64,000 nt of DNA from Trametes villosa (Eukaryota > Basidiomycota > Agaricomycetes > Polyporales > Polyporaceae), in the NCBI GenBank assembly GCA_002964805.2, contig PUDQ02000067.1, positions 186,001-250,000 of the forward strand, given 5' to 3'. The notes beneath the pieces were generated by a model. The model had not been told where the DNA came from. It searched no databases and saw only the letters and a program-made list of their open reading frames with translations. This document shows, in pieces, positions 11,525-22,871 of this stretch. The position numbers and the translations under genes were made by a program. Within the stretch, counting starts at the first letter, position 1; the number at the start of each line of letters is the position of its first letter.

Positions 11525-12716
11525 TCAAGCATACCCACCCCGCTGAGACCTATACCCCCCAGCCTCCGACGCGTACCCGCCCTTATACTCATCCCTCCCT
11601 CCCCCGGTCCCGGTGCCGACGACGGGCGGGAACGCGACCGCAACAGTTGGCGTCCGCACATAATCCCCGCGCGCCAGCGTGTCCGAACCCGAACCCGCGC
11701 CATCCGTGTCCTTGTGCAGCGGCATGCGGATGCCGACGACGGTGTACGCGAGCACGACCGCATACTCCATCGCGATGTCCATGACGAGGAAGAGCGCCCA
11801 GCTGCCCGTCGTCGCGCTGAACTTGCTCAGGGAGGAGGAGGGGGCGTGGAGGTCGACGGTGAGGTGGCCGGAGGCGTCGAAGGACGTGGGCGAGGGCGCG
11901 AAGGCGGAGAGGACGCCGTAGAGGACGCGCACGCCGAGGAAGGGGAGGGCGCAGGCGATCCCGAGCAGGAGCTATATCACAAAAGCGTCGTCAACCATCT
12001 GTTCAGCTAGACATTGTGATCGCCACATGGAGGGCGCAGCGAACGCACCTTGCGCCGGTACTTGAGGATCTGCTCGCGCCTCATCCAGCAGAACGCAGTC
12101 GCGCCGACGACAGCGAAGTAGAGCACGCCGAAGAGGATGATGCCGATGTGGCGGAAGGTCGCGGCCTGGTCGAGCTGCTCCTGCGTCTTCGCGTTCCCGG
12201 CCTTCGTCCCGCCCACGACGATGAGCAGCAGCGCGCCCGTGCCGAGCAGCTCGAGGATCAGCAGGCCCCGCTTGACGAATGCACGCTCGTCGAGAGAGTG
12301 CTGAGTGCTGCAGGGGGGTCGAGTTAGGAGGGCTAGGGATAGGTTTGGGCGCGGGAGCAGGGGGTGAGGGCGTACACTGTGCCGAGGAAGCCGCAGGTCG
12401 CGATGAGCAGCTGCGAGAGGCCTGCGGATTCGGTGACGGTGTAGATGGTCTGGAGCGTCTTGTCCAAGGGTTTCTGTTCGGACAGGATGTGCGTCACGCC
12501 GCCGACGATGCGAACTGTAAGACAGGGTCGTCAGTGCCAGATGAAGTTCTACGGATGTGGGAGCAACTCACAGATGGATAGCAAGAGGAGGTAGATCCAC
12601 CCGGCCTTGCGGGTGAAGCCATTGCGGAACACGACCGGGATGACGGCGAAGAGGATGGGGACGTAGAGCACGATCTCTACTATGGCTATGTAGCCGCGGG
12701 CGTCGAGTTTGACCAT
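11525..12716 (-). CDS. DUF7702-like multi-spanning membrane protein
   Basis: Four exons (12716-12572, 12514-12378, 12300-12049, 11971-11525) give 326 residues. Hydrophobic spans occur in order: IAIVEIVLYVPILFAVIPVV, WIYLLLLSIFRIVGGV, a segment around GLSQLLIATCGFLG, LLILELLGTGALLLIVVGG, HIGIILFGVLYFAVVGATAF, LLLGIACALPFLGVRVLYGV, and the last around MDIAMEYAVVLAYTVVGI. This is about seven spans, followed by a Gly/Tyr-rich cytosolic tail. Arrangement and motifs (ARGYIAIVE at the N-terminus, RIVGGV, Leu-rich third span) match the fungal DUF7702 family as I know it. The family has no established biochemical role. The gene is convergent with the P450. Confidence 0.8.
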
Positions 12717-14349
12717 GGTGCCGATGGCTCGTCAACGAGTGTAACCGAAAAGATTACCAGCAGTCTAAGAAGTTACGTCAGAATATGAAGTGGAGGAGTC
12801 GAGTGAAGCAGAATATTGACGCCTACCACTCTCAGAGAAACCTCCCGCTATTTATCCAAACCTGCTCGCACTATCTGTGGAGGCTAGTTGGTCCAGCGGT
12901 CGACACCGCCCCTGCATCTTGAAGGGCATCCGGGTCCGCGTCGCATGGCATATCTTTAGGCATTGGCAACAGCGATGAGGCATCTCGAACGAAACCTCGA
13001 AATATCCCGCCTGGGCAAGGAAGCTACCGCACTCGCTCGCACGCGGACTCCGTGGTGCTCGGAAAGCGCTCTGACCCACCCCAGTACTCCTTTCCGCCAT
13101 GGGACCACTCGTGACGGCATCGTCACGGTACTGGCATCCTGTAACCGAGATCGTTCAATACACAGTATACCTGGCTTCGGTACGGGCTCGCGCGGCGCGT
13201 GTATACCCTCAGATAGCAGGGCCCTTGACCCGCCCACACATCCCAAGTGGAGACGACTGCGTTGACTGTCGTCAGGATAAGATACGCTTCATCGTGAAGA
13301 AACAAAGATGCTGTACCAGTTCTGGGATCGCTTCCGAGCTCCGAGGGTGCAATAGCGCAGCTCGCGTTTCAGAGGGGGCACCCGTCGAAGCGTACATTGT
13401 CGCGTGTCGCCTGTGCTTGGGAAAAGCGATGGGCCGTGATTGTCTGATGAGGATGAAGGCGGTCGAGGATCGGTGGTTCGCGTGCGATGAACTCCTCTCT
13501 GTGACCGCGTCAATACAGTGCAAGGCGTCGAACCTTCAGCATTGCCAATGACACGGACGAACATGGACCCTACCTCCCCACCTACCTCCGCACCGCCACG
13601 CCGCAAGCGCTGCCGTCCCAGATCGCCGCTTCTTCGCACCTTCATACAAGGAGTTGCAAGTCCGACGCCCCCCATGACGAGCGCATAACCGCCACCTCGA
13701 CGCCCGCTAGTAATCCTTACGCTCGCGGAACACGGCTCGCACCCCACGCGCGCACGTCCGTGACCGGCGGCGCGCGAGCCTGTTGAACGGCTCGCGGGCG
13801 TCCGCGCCAGAAGCCGCGCCTTGTAGGCGCACACGCGCACCTACTGCGTGCACGCCAGGCCCTGACACAGCTCTGTGTGCATATCGGGCGAATCAAGATG
13901 GGGGATCGGCCCCGGGGCAGGTCGCGCATCGCGGTGACGCACCGGTGGCGGCGGCCCTGAGGTGACGGGGCGGGAAGGGGAGAAGGGACGCACCGTCACC
14001 ACCGCCGCGCGGGCGGTGAGGGGCGCGAAGCCCACCAGTGCCGGCGGGGGAGGCTGTCAAATACGCGTACTTGGCCCGCCGCCGCATCGGGGGCGCGCGC
14101 CGGGGCTGCGAGCCCTCGTCCATCGGGCGCGGGGGTGGTGATCAATCGGGACGCGGGACGATCGATCCCGAGCCGCACCCAGTCGTGCCGCAGGCCCTGG
14201 ATCCCAGGCACGCGCACATGAGAGCTTAACTGTGATGGGGATCGAGCGTAACTCGAGGTGGAAGTGAGCTCTCCTTCGATGGTCATTTCGATGGGCAGCG
14301 TTGAATTGACATGTCGGAGGATACATGTCGAGGAGAGCCTGGGGTACGT
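12717..14349. other. Intergenic, one tRNA-like remnant, no protein gene
   Basis: No coding frame shows a domain or useful splice structure. A stretch near 12881-12955 resembles the D-arm half of a tRNA but does not fold as a whole (see findings). The rest is unremarkable. Confidence 0.45.
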
Positions 14350-15737
14350 TCATTCACCGCCGTACCAGACTCCGCCGATATCCGCTAGCGTGTCGTTGAT
14401 GTCGCCCGTCGAGGTAGTTCCACGCTGTAGCTGGTACACTTCTGTGCCCGCACCACGCACTTTCTCGTTGTCGATCCAGGCGCCGCCTGAAAGCTGGTCG
14501 ACGTCCAGCTCGATCTGGGCAGCCTTGAAAATGAGCGCCAGTTCCGGTGGGATCGGTGCGCCCAATCCGAGGCTAAAGACTCTCTTGGGGCCTGTTCGTG
14601 CGAAGCGCTAGAGACGGATAGGCAAAGGGATATGAGCCCGTGAACGAGAAAGCCTCGGTAGACCAGATGCACTCACCGTGTACGTAGTACGCGACGAATG
14701 CAGACATAGAGCAGCTATCCTGGGGAGACCGAGCATGCTAGCAATCTCCTGAGTTCGTTCAAGCGGACCATAATGGTCACTAAGGATAGGCGCTATAACA
14801 GAACACGTTAACCACAGAATATGGTGAGGGCTAAACCGATACGCACTGCCGAGGTATTGAGCGAGCTGGGCTCGTATTTGATGCTTTACGCCTGTTACCA
14901 GGTCGAGCTCAAGGAGAGATATAGGAGCAATCGGCTGAGCAAGGAAGGTGTGAGAGATGCAGAGCAATCTGGGACAGCAGAGCGCACCGAAGTCGCTAGC
15001 ACGCGATACTTTGTGACGGCTTGCTTGACCCAATCTTCGCCCGACGTAGTTGCAGGTTTCGGGTTTCTCTGGTAATGGTGGCCGCCCACTACACGCATAC
15101 GGCCGTCTTCGGACACCAGCTCCGTCGCCATCACCCCGCTCGTCGATGGGAAGTCAGAAGCTTCGCCATGGACGAGGGCAAGATACGTCTTCTGCAACTT
15201 TCTATCTTGCATCTGGCGAGATACCTCTTGTGCCGCTTTCGCTGTCCGCGCTAGTAATAGGACTCCGCTAGTTTGCTGAGATTATGGCATTAGCATCGTT
15301 GAAGCGCCGAGCTGCTATCTGACAATACCTTGTCGAGGCGATGGACTGTCCGTAGATCTTGGTTGAGATGTAGTGCTTCTCTGATGCCTCCACCAAACGA
15401 TGAGCTCCTATACACGACAGGTCCCGTGGGTTTCTTACCTCGAAGCGCGACGCTCATCAGGTCGTCGTCTTTTTGAGGGTCGCTATCCTGGGGAGATAGC
15501 CGTACTCAATTATTCGGCTTTGAAAGGGGTGCGTCGTAAGTCACATACCTGCTCTGACATGGGCTTGGACATTTGGCACACAAGCCCCCTCGGCTTGTTG
15601 ATGGCAACAATGGATTTGTCGGCATAAAGGATGAGATTCTGTGGCCGCAGTCGCTTCAGCAGGTACCCGTTGTCAGTAGCCGGTTTCGCCCGCTGCCAGC
15701 TGGTCTTCGTTCCCCTGGGGATGGTGGCTTTCTTCAT
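14350..15737 (-). CDS. RluA-family RNA pseudouridine synthase, probably mitochondrial
   Basis: Six exons (15737-15549, 15487-15329, 15275-14988, 14934-14847, 14792-14677, 14607-14350) give 365 residues from the ATG used. Family signatures: LILYADKSIVAINKPRGLVC near residue 35, then the catalytic HRLDKQTSGVLLLA split by an intron after Lys (the Asp is the nucleophile), then KTYLALVHG, and LELDLVTGVKHQIRAQLA, the conserved GxxHQIR segment. These show isomerisation of uridine to pseudouridine in RNA. The last exon ends shortly after FSLGLGAPIPPELALIF. Strong splice donors further upstream and an Arg-rich frame from 16312 suggest that the true start, with a mitochondrial presequence, may lie in 5' exons I could not resolve. 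The relatives I have in mind are mitochondrial rRNA synthases of the PUS5/RPUSD type. Confidence 0.85.
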
Positions 15738-16520
15738 GCTGAAGTTTCGGGGCCTAAGCTATTGATAACCTTTGTATTAGAGTGCCTGACCCGAATCAAC
15801 CAGAGTAACGTTAGAACTGGGACGTGTTGGAAGAGGTGTAAGAAAACTTACTGCGTCGATGCCAGGTCACAATAAGGATACCACTTAGTTGGTTTCACTT
15901 CAGGCTAGCTCTACAGGTAAAGGGGTCTTATATCTCCCCGAGTCGCAAGCAATTATCCTGTTCAGCCTACAGGTCAGCTTATGTCTTCGTGGTGGACGCT
16001 TGAGTGAGAGTAGCAATGTATTCTGTGAGTTGAGATTGTCTGTTCGGAGTTTGAATCTTACGCAATACAGCTCTATCCTCTGGTAAGCCGGACGCCGCGT
16101 CCACGTTATCGGAGCCCGAAGATGGATGGGTCTGGCCGTTGTTCAGATAACCTCCGATGTAGCTCCGCTCTGGTGGTTCCTATGGACGAGGCTGAAACGA
16201 ACGCGCGTTTTTCTGAAGAACAGCGAACACCCCTTGGTTCCACCCGTATCCCTCTCTGCAGTGCTATTGGAATCAGCAGTCGCACAGGAGCTACGATCCC
16301 TCTCAGAACCATTACCGAGTGGTGTCGAACAGTCGGTAACTAGTACTTTACACTCGATACAGGAATGGTTGCTGCTTACAACTTAATCTAAAAGGTTGTG
16401 TCGCAACGTGTTCATATAGATTTCCAAACCCCCACGCCTCGAGCGTGAATCAAAGTACAACAAGAGAGCGCACAGCGTACATAGGCTTTCAGGATAAATA
16501 ACGGCTTCGGCGTCGTCAGC
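15738..16520. other. Region upstream of the pseudouridine synthase, possible 5' exons
   Basis: On the minus strand there are donor-like sites (GCA|GTAAGT near 15850, TTGC|GTAAGA near 16050) and a frame from 16312 beginning MVLRGIVAPVRLLIPIALQR, which has the Arg-rich, acid-poor composition of a mitochondrial presequence. I could not connect them to the coding exons in one frame, so they are not included in the gene. Confidence 0.35.
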
Positions 16521-17493
16521 TCATCCACGCGAGTGCGCGCGGTCATGCGCGGTCTTGAGCGCCCTCCCGACAACGACCGCCGCCTCTCCAATGGCGGCCA
16601 CGGCCGGGCTAGCGCCAACGGAAACCGTCCCTACCGCAACAAGCGCAGTCGCAACCGCCGTCAGCACATCGGGGTGCTCGTTGGTCAGCGCCGAAAGCGC
16701 CTCCGTGGCCGCCAGCAGCCAGAGCGGTACCTGCGCCGTGATGGTCTGGATGACCGTCTGCTGAGGCTGCGGTGCCGGACGGAGGAACGGCAGCGCGGGG
16801 AGCGAAAAGAGCGACGCGCTGCGGGTGGTCGTCGGTCTCGGCTCCCGCGGGATAACCGCAGCTTGCGCGGGCGACGACTTCACCAGTACTTTCGACTCGG
16901 ATGACTTGGAAGGGGTGGGCTTGCTTGCCGGCTTCGCGACGGTCGGTGCTTGCTTGGGAGAAGGCAACGCTTTCCCTTTCTTTTGCGTCGTGGTGGGCTG
17001 CGCTGGGGCTTCGTCCTTTCCGCCGACGATCCACCACAGACCGGAGGACTTCCGCTCAACGAGAACCGGGCGCGTCTTTGTCTCCTCGATATTCCCTGGC
17101 GCCCGCGGGTAAGCCCTCTTACGTCTTCGATAGGCCAACGGAAAAGTACTCACACCCCATGTTCATGACGGCAACCCTGAAGTCCTTCCAACGCCAGTCC
17201 CACTGCTCGCCATGCAGTACGCGCATGACCTTCTCGACTTCGAGTACGCGGCCGCGCGCCTTCTTCGCCATGAAATGCTTAGCCACAGCGGGCCAGTGCA
17301 TCTTCGGGACCCCGCGCGCGGAGGACCCTCTCTCCACCACGTTGAGCCAGGCCTCCGCGGTGAGGTCATCCTTCCGCTTGGGCTTGCCTTTGAACTCGGG
17401 AACGGCTGGATCCGTGGCCGTCGCGCTCCACTCCTTGAGCGTAAGTTGGAGGTTAAAGGGCCGGGCGGGGGTAAAGGAGAATGCGCTGAACAT
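16521..17493 (-). CDS. Unknown Agaricomycete protein with basic and hydrophobic regions
   Basis: Two exons (17493-17156, 17115-16521) separated by an intron of only 40 nt give 310 residues. The start at 17493 opens the run MFSAFSFTPARPFNLQLTLK; an in-frame ATG at 17577 is possible. Residues 20-110 are mixed alpha-type sequence with KDDLTAEAWLNVVERG and WDWRWKDFRVAVMNMG. After the junction, AYPRAPGNIEETKTRPVL and SSGLWWIVGGKDE look conserved. Then follow a long Ser/Pro/Lys-rich linker and an Ala/Val-rich hydrophobic C-terminal region (LTAVATALVAVGTVSVGASP). No family is recognised. The C-terminal region could associate with membrane, but this is weak. Confidence 0.6.
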
Positions 17494-18022
17494 CCTCGGA
17501 AGCTGTGGTTTGTGGAGTGTAAAGCCTGAGCAGGGTGGGGCCCAGGAAGAAAGGTGGAGGGATGAAGGTGGAGACACGGTACGTTCCTGCTTAGTTGCGG
17601 CTAGTTATACACCGCTGAACACTCTTTGTTGCACGCTTCCAGCCTCGGCTAGGTGTAATTAGCCACGGATGTGGCTCGAGGCTCGCGCGGCCATTGTCCT
17701 ACCCCTGCACGACCCCAGAAATGAATGTCGCGTGGGTGCGTTCCGCTCGCCTTTGTTCATGTCAGCCACGTGAGCGCGTCGAGATCTATGCTGTTGCCAA
17801 GTCGTTGAACCACATATTCTTCCGCGTTCTGCGATGATGACTAGAATCACGAAACATTCATATTGCAGGAACATATATCTACTGTACGCGGGCGGGATAT
17901 GTCGGTGAGGGAGCTCCGTGGATACGTTCCTCTAAAATACACGATAACGACGACTATCAGTCTTTCCGGAGCGACAGAACGTATCCGAAATGCGGAAAGA
18001 AACGAGCGCGTGAACATCCAAT
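17494..18022. other. Intergenic, nothing recognised
   Basis: The interval holds the promoter of the unknown gene at 17493 and the 3' end of the first F-box gene. No element is identified. Confidence 0.5.
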
Positions 18023-19577
18023 TCATCGTTTGTCCGCCCATGCATGCGGGTCTAGCGACGCCGAATCCGCACGGAACTCCTGGTACCGCCCCGACTCCTT
18101 CCCTCCGGCAAGAACGCACTGATAGGACTCGTCATTCCTCCAATGGTACACCACCGCCTGCACTCTATGAGCGCGACGGAGAACGGTCTCAGCAAACGAC
18201 CGTATTTGAGCGCGCCTCCACTCTTCCGACCGCGAGTCGACCAACGCGCAGTCCATGACCCATGTCGGGCTCCAGAGAAGTATTTCTAGCGTGGAGGGTA
18301 AGTTCTCGGGCTTGATCATCTCCTTCGAGTCCACCGAACCCTTGCGCTGCGGAGGAATAGCGTCAGCACGTCGAGCAGCCAGTGAGCCCGGGCAACAATG
18401 TACGCACCCGCATACCGGCGTCCCGGATGTCAAGAAATCGCAGGCGCGGGAAGCTTGACCAGCAACTCCAGCTCGTAGGATACGCCATCCCGATGTAGGC
18501 CTTGAGTCGGCGTTCCAGCCGCAAGGCCACGAGTTGCGGGCCGAATAGGACCGCGAAGTATTCCAGGTCTGTCGCGTCTCTTACCCCAGACCCTCGGAGA
18601 TCCAGCGACGTGATTTTTCCAGAGGAGGACATGACGTCGGCGAGGTTGAAGGGGCACGACAGCGCGCGCAGATTAGGAAGCCTCCTTAGGATGTGGGTCG
18701 GGTTGGTCGTGTCTTCTAGGGACCCGGAATCCGTGACTCGGTGATGTGGAAAGGGGGTGTATCTATAGGCGTTAAGCTCCTCGAGTCTGCCCTGTGCGCG
18801 TAGGAGCTGGAGGATGCGTGGGCTGAGGTAGAGAGGTAGCCCTCGGATGCGTCGCAAGGCGGGCATCTTCAGCGGGGCGCCGTCCTTGTCTGCCAGCAGA
18901 TCGTGCACCACCCACTCCGGGATGCATTCGTCGCCCGTAATGCCGACGAAGTCCAGCGTGTGCAGTCGCGTAAGGCTAGGAAGGGTGCCGTTGAGTTCCG
19001 AAAGATACGACGGTGCTTGCTTCTCTGGATAGCCCAGGCTCAGGCCCCGAACGAGCCGTGCGTGCTGCGTTGATTGACGGATGGTCGACGCGAACTTCGT
19101 GGCCGACCAGACGCTGAGGATCTCCGGGAACTTGTACAAAGCCTCCTCGGCGGCGCCATGAATCCCGGAAGACAGCGTCGCGGCGTGCGCTACCGACCGT
19201 TGACTCGTGATGGTGGCATATCCGAATATCCGTAGCCACACCTCCGTGGGGAACCGCAGGTTACTCTCCTTTTCGCTCGACGTGATGGCAGTTTGTTGTT
19301 CCAGGTGGCTAACCTCCGCAACGATAAGGGTCTGTGAGCATCGAAAGCGTTAGTATATGATTTCGAGGGGAACATATGGGAATTTTACCTGAAACTTGGT
19401 GAGGCCACTGCGTGCCGCCACAGGGCGAGAGAGATCCATGGGCGAGAAGTGGCTCTCTGCGGAGAAGAAGGGAAGCTCCCCAAGAAGTAGCCGACGCAGG
19501 TGATCCTGAGCGGTAGTAGAGTCCGGCATCGCGGGGAGTATTAAGCACTGTTGCGGAGTGCCGTAGGCGACGCTCAT
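18023..19577 (-). CDS. F-box/LRR-type protein, tandem paralog 1
   Basis: Three exons (19577-19389, 19331-18408, 18346-18023) with phase-0 junctions give 478 residues. The F-box starts near residue 90 (LRFPTEVWLRIFGYATITSQ), followed by degenerate leucine-rich repeats such as LPSLTRLHTLDFVGI, MPALRRIRGLPLYL, LRRLPNLRALSCPFN and FPRLRFLDIRDAG. The last exon encodes a conserved end, LPSTLEILLWSPTWVMD and VYHWRNDESYQCVLAGGKE. F-box proteins of this kind recruit substrates to SCF ubiquitin ligases through Skp1, with the repeat region as the recognition face; this is family knowledge. It is the most divergent of three consecutive minus-strand copies. The branch site ACTAACGC before exon 2 supports the first intron. 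Confidence 0.8.
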
Positions 19578-20254
19578 TCTTGCTGTCGCGCTTAAGGGGG
19601 CGCGCGAGGACGAGCAGCGCCTGGCCGAGGAATTTCAGGGTAGACGCACTGGATATGAGGGAAAGAGAAGGCTAAGGGATCGAGGGCTGCATTTGTACGA
19701 TGCTGCCGCAATGTCTTCCAGATTGGGCCACGCATGGCGGCGGCTGCAGCGTGCAATGCGTCAGCCGGTGGCTAGTATCTCACTCATTGTCCTACCGGGA
19801 ACAATGGGAAGCATTGAGATTATCCATGGCTTTTCGTTGATCCTGACTCAAGCTCTTCGGGGTGCACCGCGAGACTTGACTCGGAGTGGTTGAACTGGCG
19901 AATCCGGATGCTTCGGGTGCGCGCACCCGCAAGTTGGAGGAAGTACATCCCTAGCCGATAGTAGAAGGTTATCAGATTCGTATCCGGCCCAATTATTCGC
20001 TTGTCTTCAATATTGCCAGCTTTGAAAATACTGTTGAGGATGTCCGACGCCGGGAAGGATGATAGCAGTGGGTGACATGTTGACAAGTTAGGCGCTGAAG
20101 CTTGTTGAAGGCTTCAGGACCGGACGGTACTCAGTTCCACGTGTTGACATCAGGATCTCCTTTCAGTACACCGAAAACCAGTGGTATGACCGCACGTTGA
20201 ACCGTATACATAGGCAAAAAACCTCCGTACGCCGGCTCGTCTATCGTATGCGAA
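19578..20254. other. Intergenic between F-box paralogs 1 and 2
   Basis: The interval contains the promoter of paralog 1. I found no gene or further copy of the family. Confidence 0.5.
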
Positions 20255-21910
20255 TCATAGAGGCCTTCCCAACCAAACTTCTGGGTCGTCCAATGTTGCG
20301 GGATCCGTAAGGGATTCATAGTATCGCCCGACCTCTTTCCCGCCAACTAGAACACACCGGTACGACTTATCCTTCCCCCAACGATATACCACCGTCTGGA
20401 CTCCAGCATGGAGTCGCAGGACGCGTTCCGCGAACCACCTGATGTCCTCGCGCTTCTGCTCTTCCGAGCGGTCCGTCGGGGAGTGATTCATCGCCCACGT
20501 TGAACCCCAGACAAGAGTTTCCAATGAAGCAGGAAGAGTGGTTGTCCTGATCGGCTCGTTAGCCCGTACGGCAGCGTCTCCACACTGTGGCCGGGAAACG
20601 TCAGCACAATGGAAGACGGCTGTGATTCCATAATGTTAATGAGAACGAGCTTACCTGCTCGCCGAAGTCCTGTACTTCGAGAAACCGCAGATGCGGGAAC
20701 AACAGCCAGACGCGTGAGTGAGTTGGGTACGCCATCACGTTGTAGCGGTGGAGCGTGCGGACCAACCGCAAGCTCACTAGCTGCTGGCCAAAGAGGAAGC
20801 CGATACGTGCCAGCTTCGATATGCTGATCCCAGGATTCTGGAGGGATAACGAGGTGATGTTGCGGGGGGAAGACATGGCGAGGGCAATGTAAGAGGGACA
20901 CGAAAGTGCGCGTAGTTGGGGGAGCTGTTGCAGGAGAGTCGTGTCGACCTTCGCTACAATGTCTAGTGCGGCCGCCATGGTAATGTTTGTCATCGCCTGC
21001 GCCACCGTGAAACCCTTCGGAAGTGCCGCAATGAGGTCGGGAAGCGTGATTCCGTGCATATCCAGTTCTTCCAGGCGAGTGAACGCTCGTAAGACCCGTA
21101 GGTCTCTCGAGGTGAAGCAGGCGAAAGTCGGGATACCCCGGATACGCCGCAGTGATGGCATCTTCAGGTGGTCCATGTCCTTGAGCAGATAATGCAGCGG
21201 CTCCCCATCCAGAAGTACGCGTCCGTGGCTGGCTAGCTCCAAAGTATGCAGTCGTCCGAGAAGGGGAAGGATCCTGTTCACTTCAGAGAGGCACTGGGAC
21301 GACTCCTGCCCCTCCCTGATGACGATGCAGAGTCCGCGTACAAGAAATGCACGCTCTGGCGACCGATGGATGGTTGCAGCGAAGTTTACGGCGGCCGCCA
21401 GACTTGGTATCTCCGGAGATCTGTAAAGCGCCTCCTCCGCGGCACCCTTGATTCCAGAGGATAGTGTTGCGACGTTCGCCAGCGAGCGTTGGCTTTCGAG
21501 GGCCGCATATGCGAAAATCTTCAGCCAAACCTCTGTAGGGAAGCGGAGACTATGCATCTGACCGCTGCCTGCGGTGTTCTCGAGCAAGCCTAATTCGCCA
21601 AGAGCCGGAGAACTAGGATTACTCTGTGGCAACGTGAGAAATAGGCGTTGGAGAGATAGCGCGACTCTCGTACCAGAGAAGGATCCGCATAGCTGCGTGA
21701 AAACCCAGGCGGTTGCTCTGGTCGAGGAGCGTATTGCGGCGAATCCAAGGGGCCCACATTAGCGTCGATGCCGTGGAATGGGAGCTCCTGGAGTCGATTC
21801 GTACCCTGCGGCAGGTGAGGAGAAGCCAGCACCACCTGTTGAAGAGGATCTGGGGCGGTACAGCAGAGAGGGGTCTGTAAGCCAAGGCCAGTAGTGTCCT
21901 CGTCCAGCAT
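20255..21910 (-). CDS. F-box/LRR-type protein, tandem paralog 2
   Basis: Three exons (21910-21674, 21623-20655, 20584-20255), all junctions phase 0, give 511 residues. An N-terminal tail with LQELPFHG precedes the F-box near residue 107 (LRFPTEVWLKIFAYAALESQ). Then come repeats including LPLLGRLHTLELASHG, MPSLRRIRGIPTF, LQQLPQLRALSCPSY, NITSLSLQNPGI and FPHLRFLEVQDFGEQ. The last exon has LPASLETLVWGSTWAMNHS and VVYRWGKDKSYRCVLVGGKE. Exon 1 is 237 nt, the same as in paralog 3, and the start codon is conserved between the two. Predicted role: substrate adaptor of an SCF ubiquitin ligase. An in-frame stop lies just upstream, which fixes the start. Confidence 0.85.
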
Positions 21911-22871
21911 TCTGGCCCTCTAAGCGTTGGTAGCAGAGCGCGCCGGGAGCTGTGAAACGAGAACTTCTGGAGCGCAAGAGGGGGCTACGATGGCGGATGA
22001 GCAATGCACAGGGGGCTGCCGGCTATTTGTAGCAAAGTCGTGCGCATAGTCTTCTCAGCTGGAACGCGTACACGACTCTGCTGTCGGGACTATGCACGTC
22101 CAAGCGACTCCGCGCTTCAGACAAGTCTACACCTAACCGGACCATTAGGTCAAAGATCGCCCAAGCGGGTCAGTGCGAAGGGCGTAGACGTACTTCGTGC
22201 TGCAGCTTGCCGAGCTTGAGAGTAACTTGCCAGCGTCGGGATCTGGCACTCGGCACCCCAGGTGACATAGATCACCTTTCAAGAGGCCCTACGTGTTGTG
22301 TAAAGCATAGATATGCTCTTCAGAATATTTTCTCATGCAACGTACTCGACGTTCAACGTTGCGCGACGCAGAACTCACCGCCAATCCGTTAGGCGTCCAG
22401 TCAAGGTCCAAGAGCAAAGCCCAAGCGCCGTAGGGTGCTTTGGCGCGCTTCGCGGAGCGCTTATTTGATACCCACTGCAGGGTGTAGTGCATCGATTTCG
22501 ACGCGGTCAAAGTCATACTGAGGATGCGTGGCCCGGGAGGCTTGGTCACAGAAGGCGAAACGAAATGTGTTCAAGGATACCACATGTGGTCGGGACCATG
22601 ACGCTGACTACACGATGTGAAACACCGCTCAATCGCTGTGTGACTGGATAAATACCTTGAGGTTAGTGGTTGAATATGAATCCCCGATGATAGCCTTCAG
22701 CTTCGCTCAATCTTGCGGGAGTTAACGTTCAACCGCCGACAAGCGGTGATCAGGTTGAGCCACGCATGCTTTTCTACGTTTTGCTTGCACCGTCCTTCCA
22801 TTAAACGGTATAGGACCGGGGAGAACGTAGGCTGGGGTAGTTACGAGTGTCATTTGCATATGTACAGATTA
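21911..22871. other. Duplicated upstream region of F-box paralog 2
   Basis: About 250 nt directly upstream of the start match the region upstream of paralog 3 (24507-24760). Shared blocks include CTGCC-GCTATTTGTA and CGCGTACACGACTC. On the minus strand the first block reads TACAAATAGC, about 115 nt before the start, and may be the core promoter. Nothing else is recognised up to 22871. Confidence 0.5.

Noticed and set aside
22289..22549. Minus-strand frame upstream of F-box paralog 2
   Set aside because: It has no similarity to the F-box family or other genes, no conserved counterpart upstream of paralog 3, and no splice partner.
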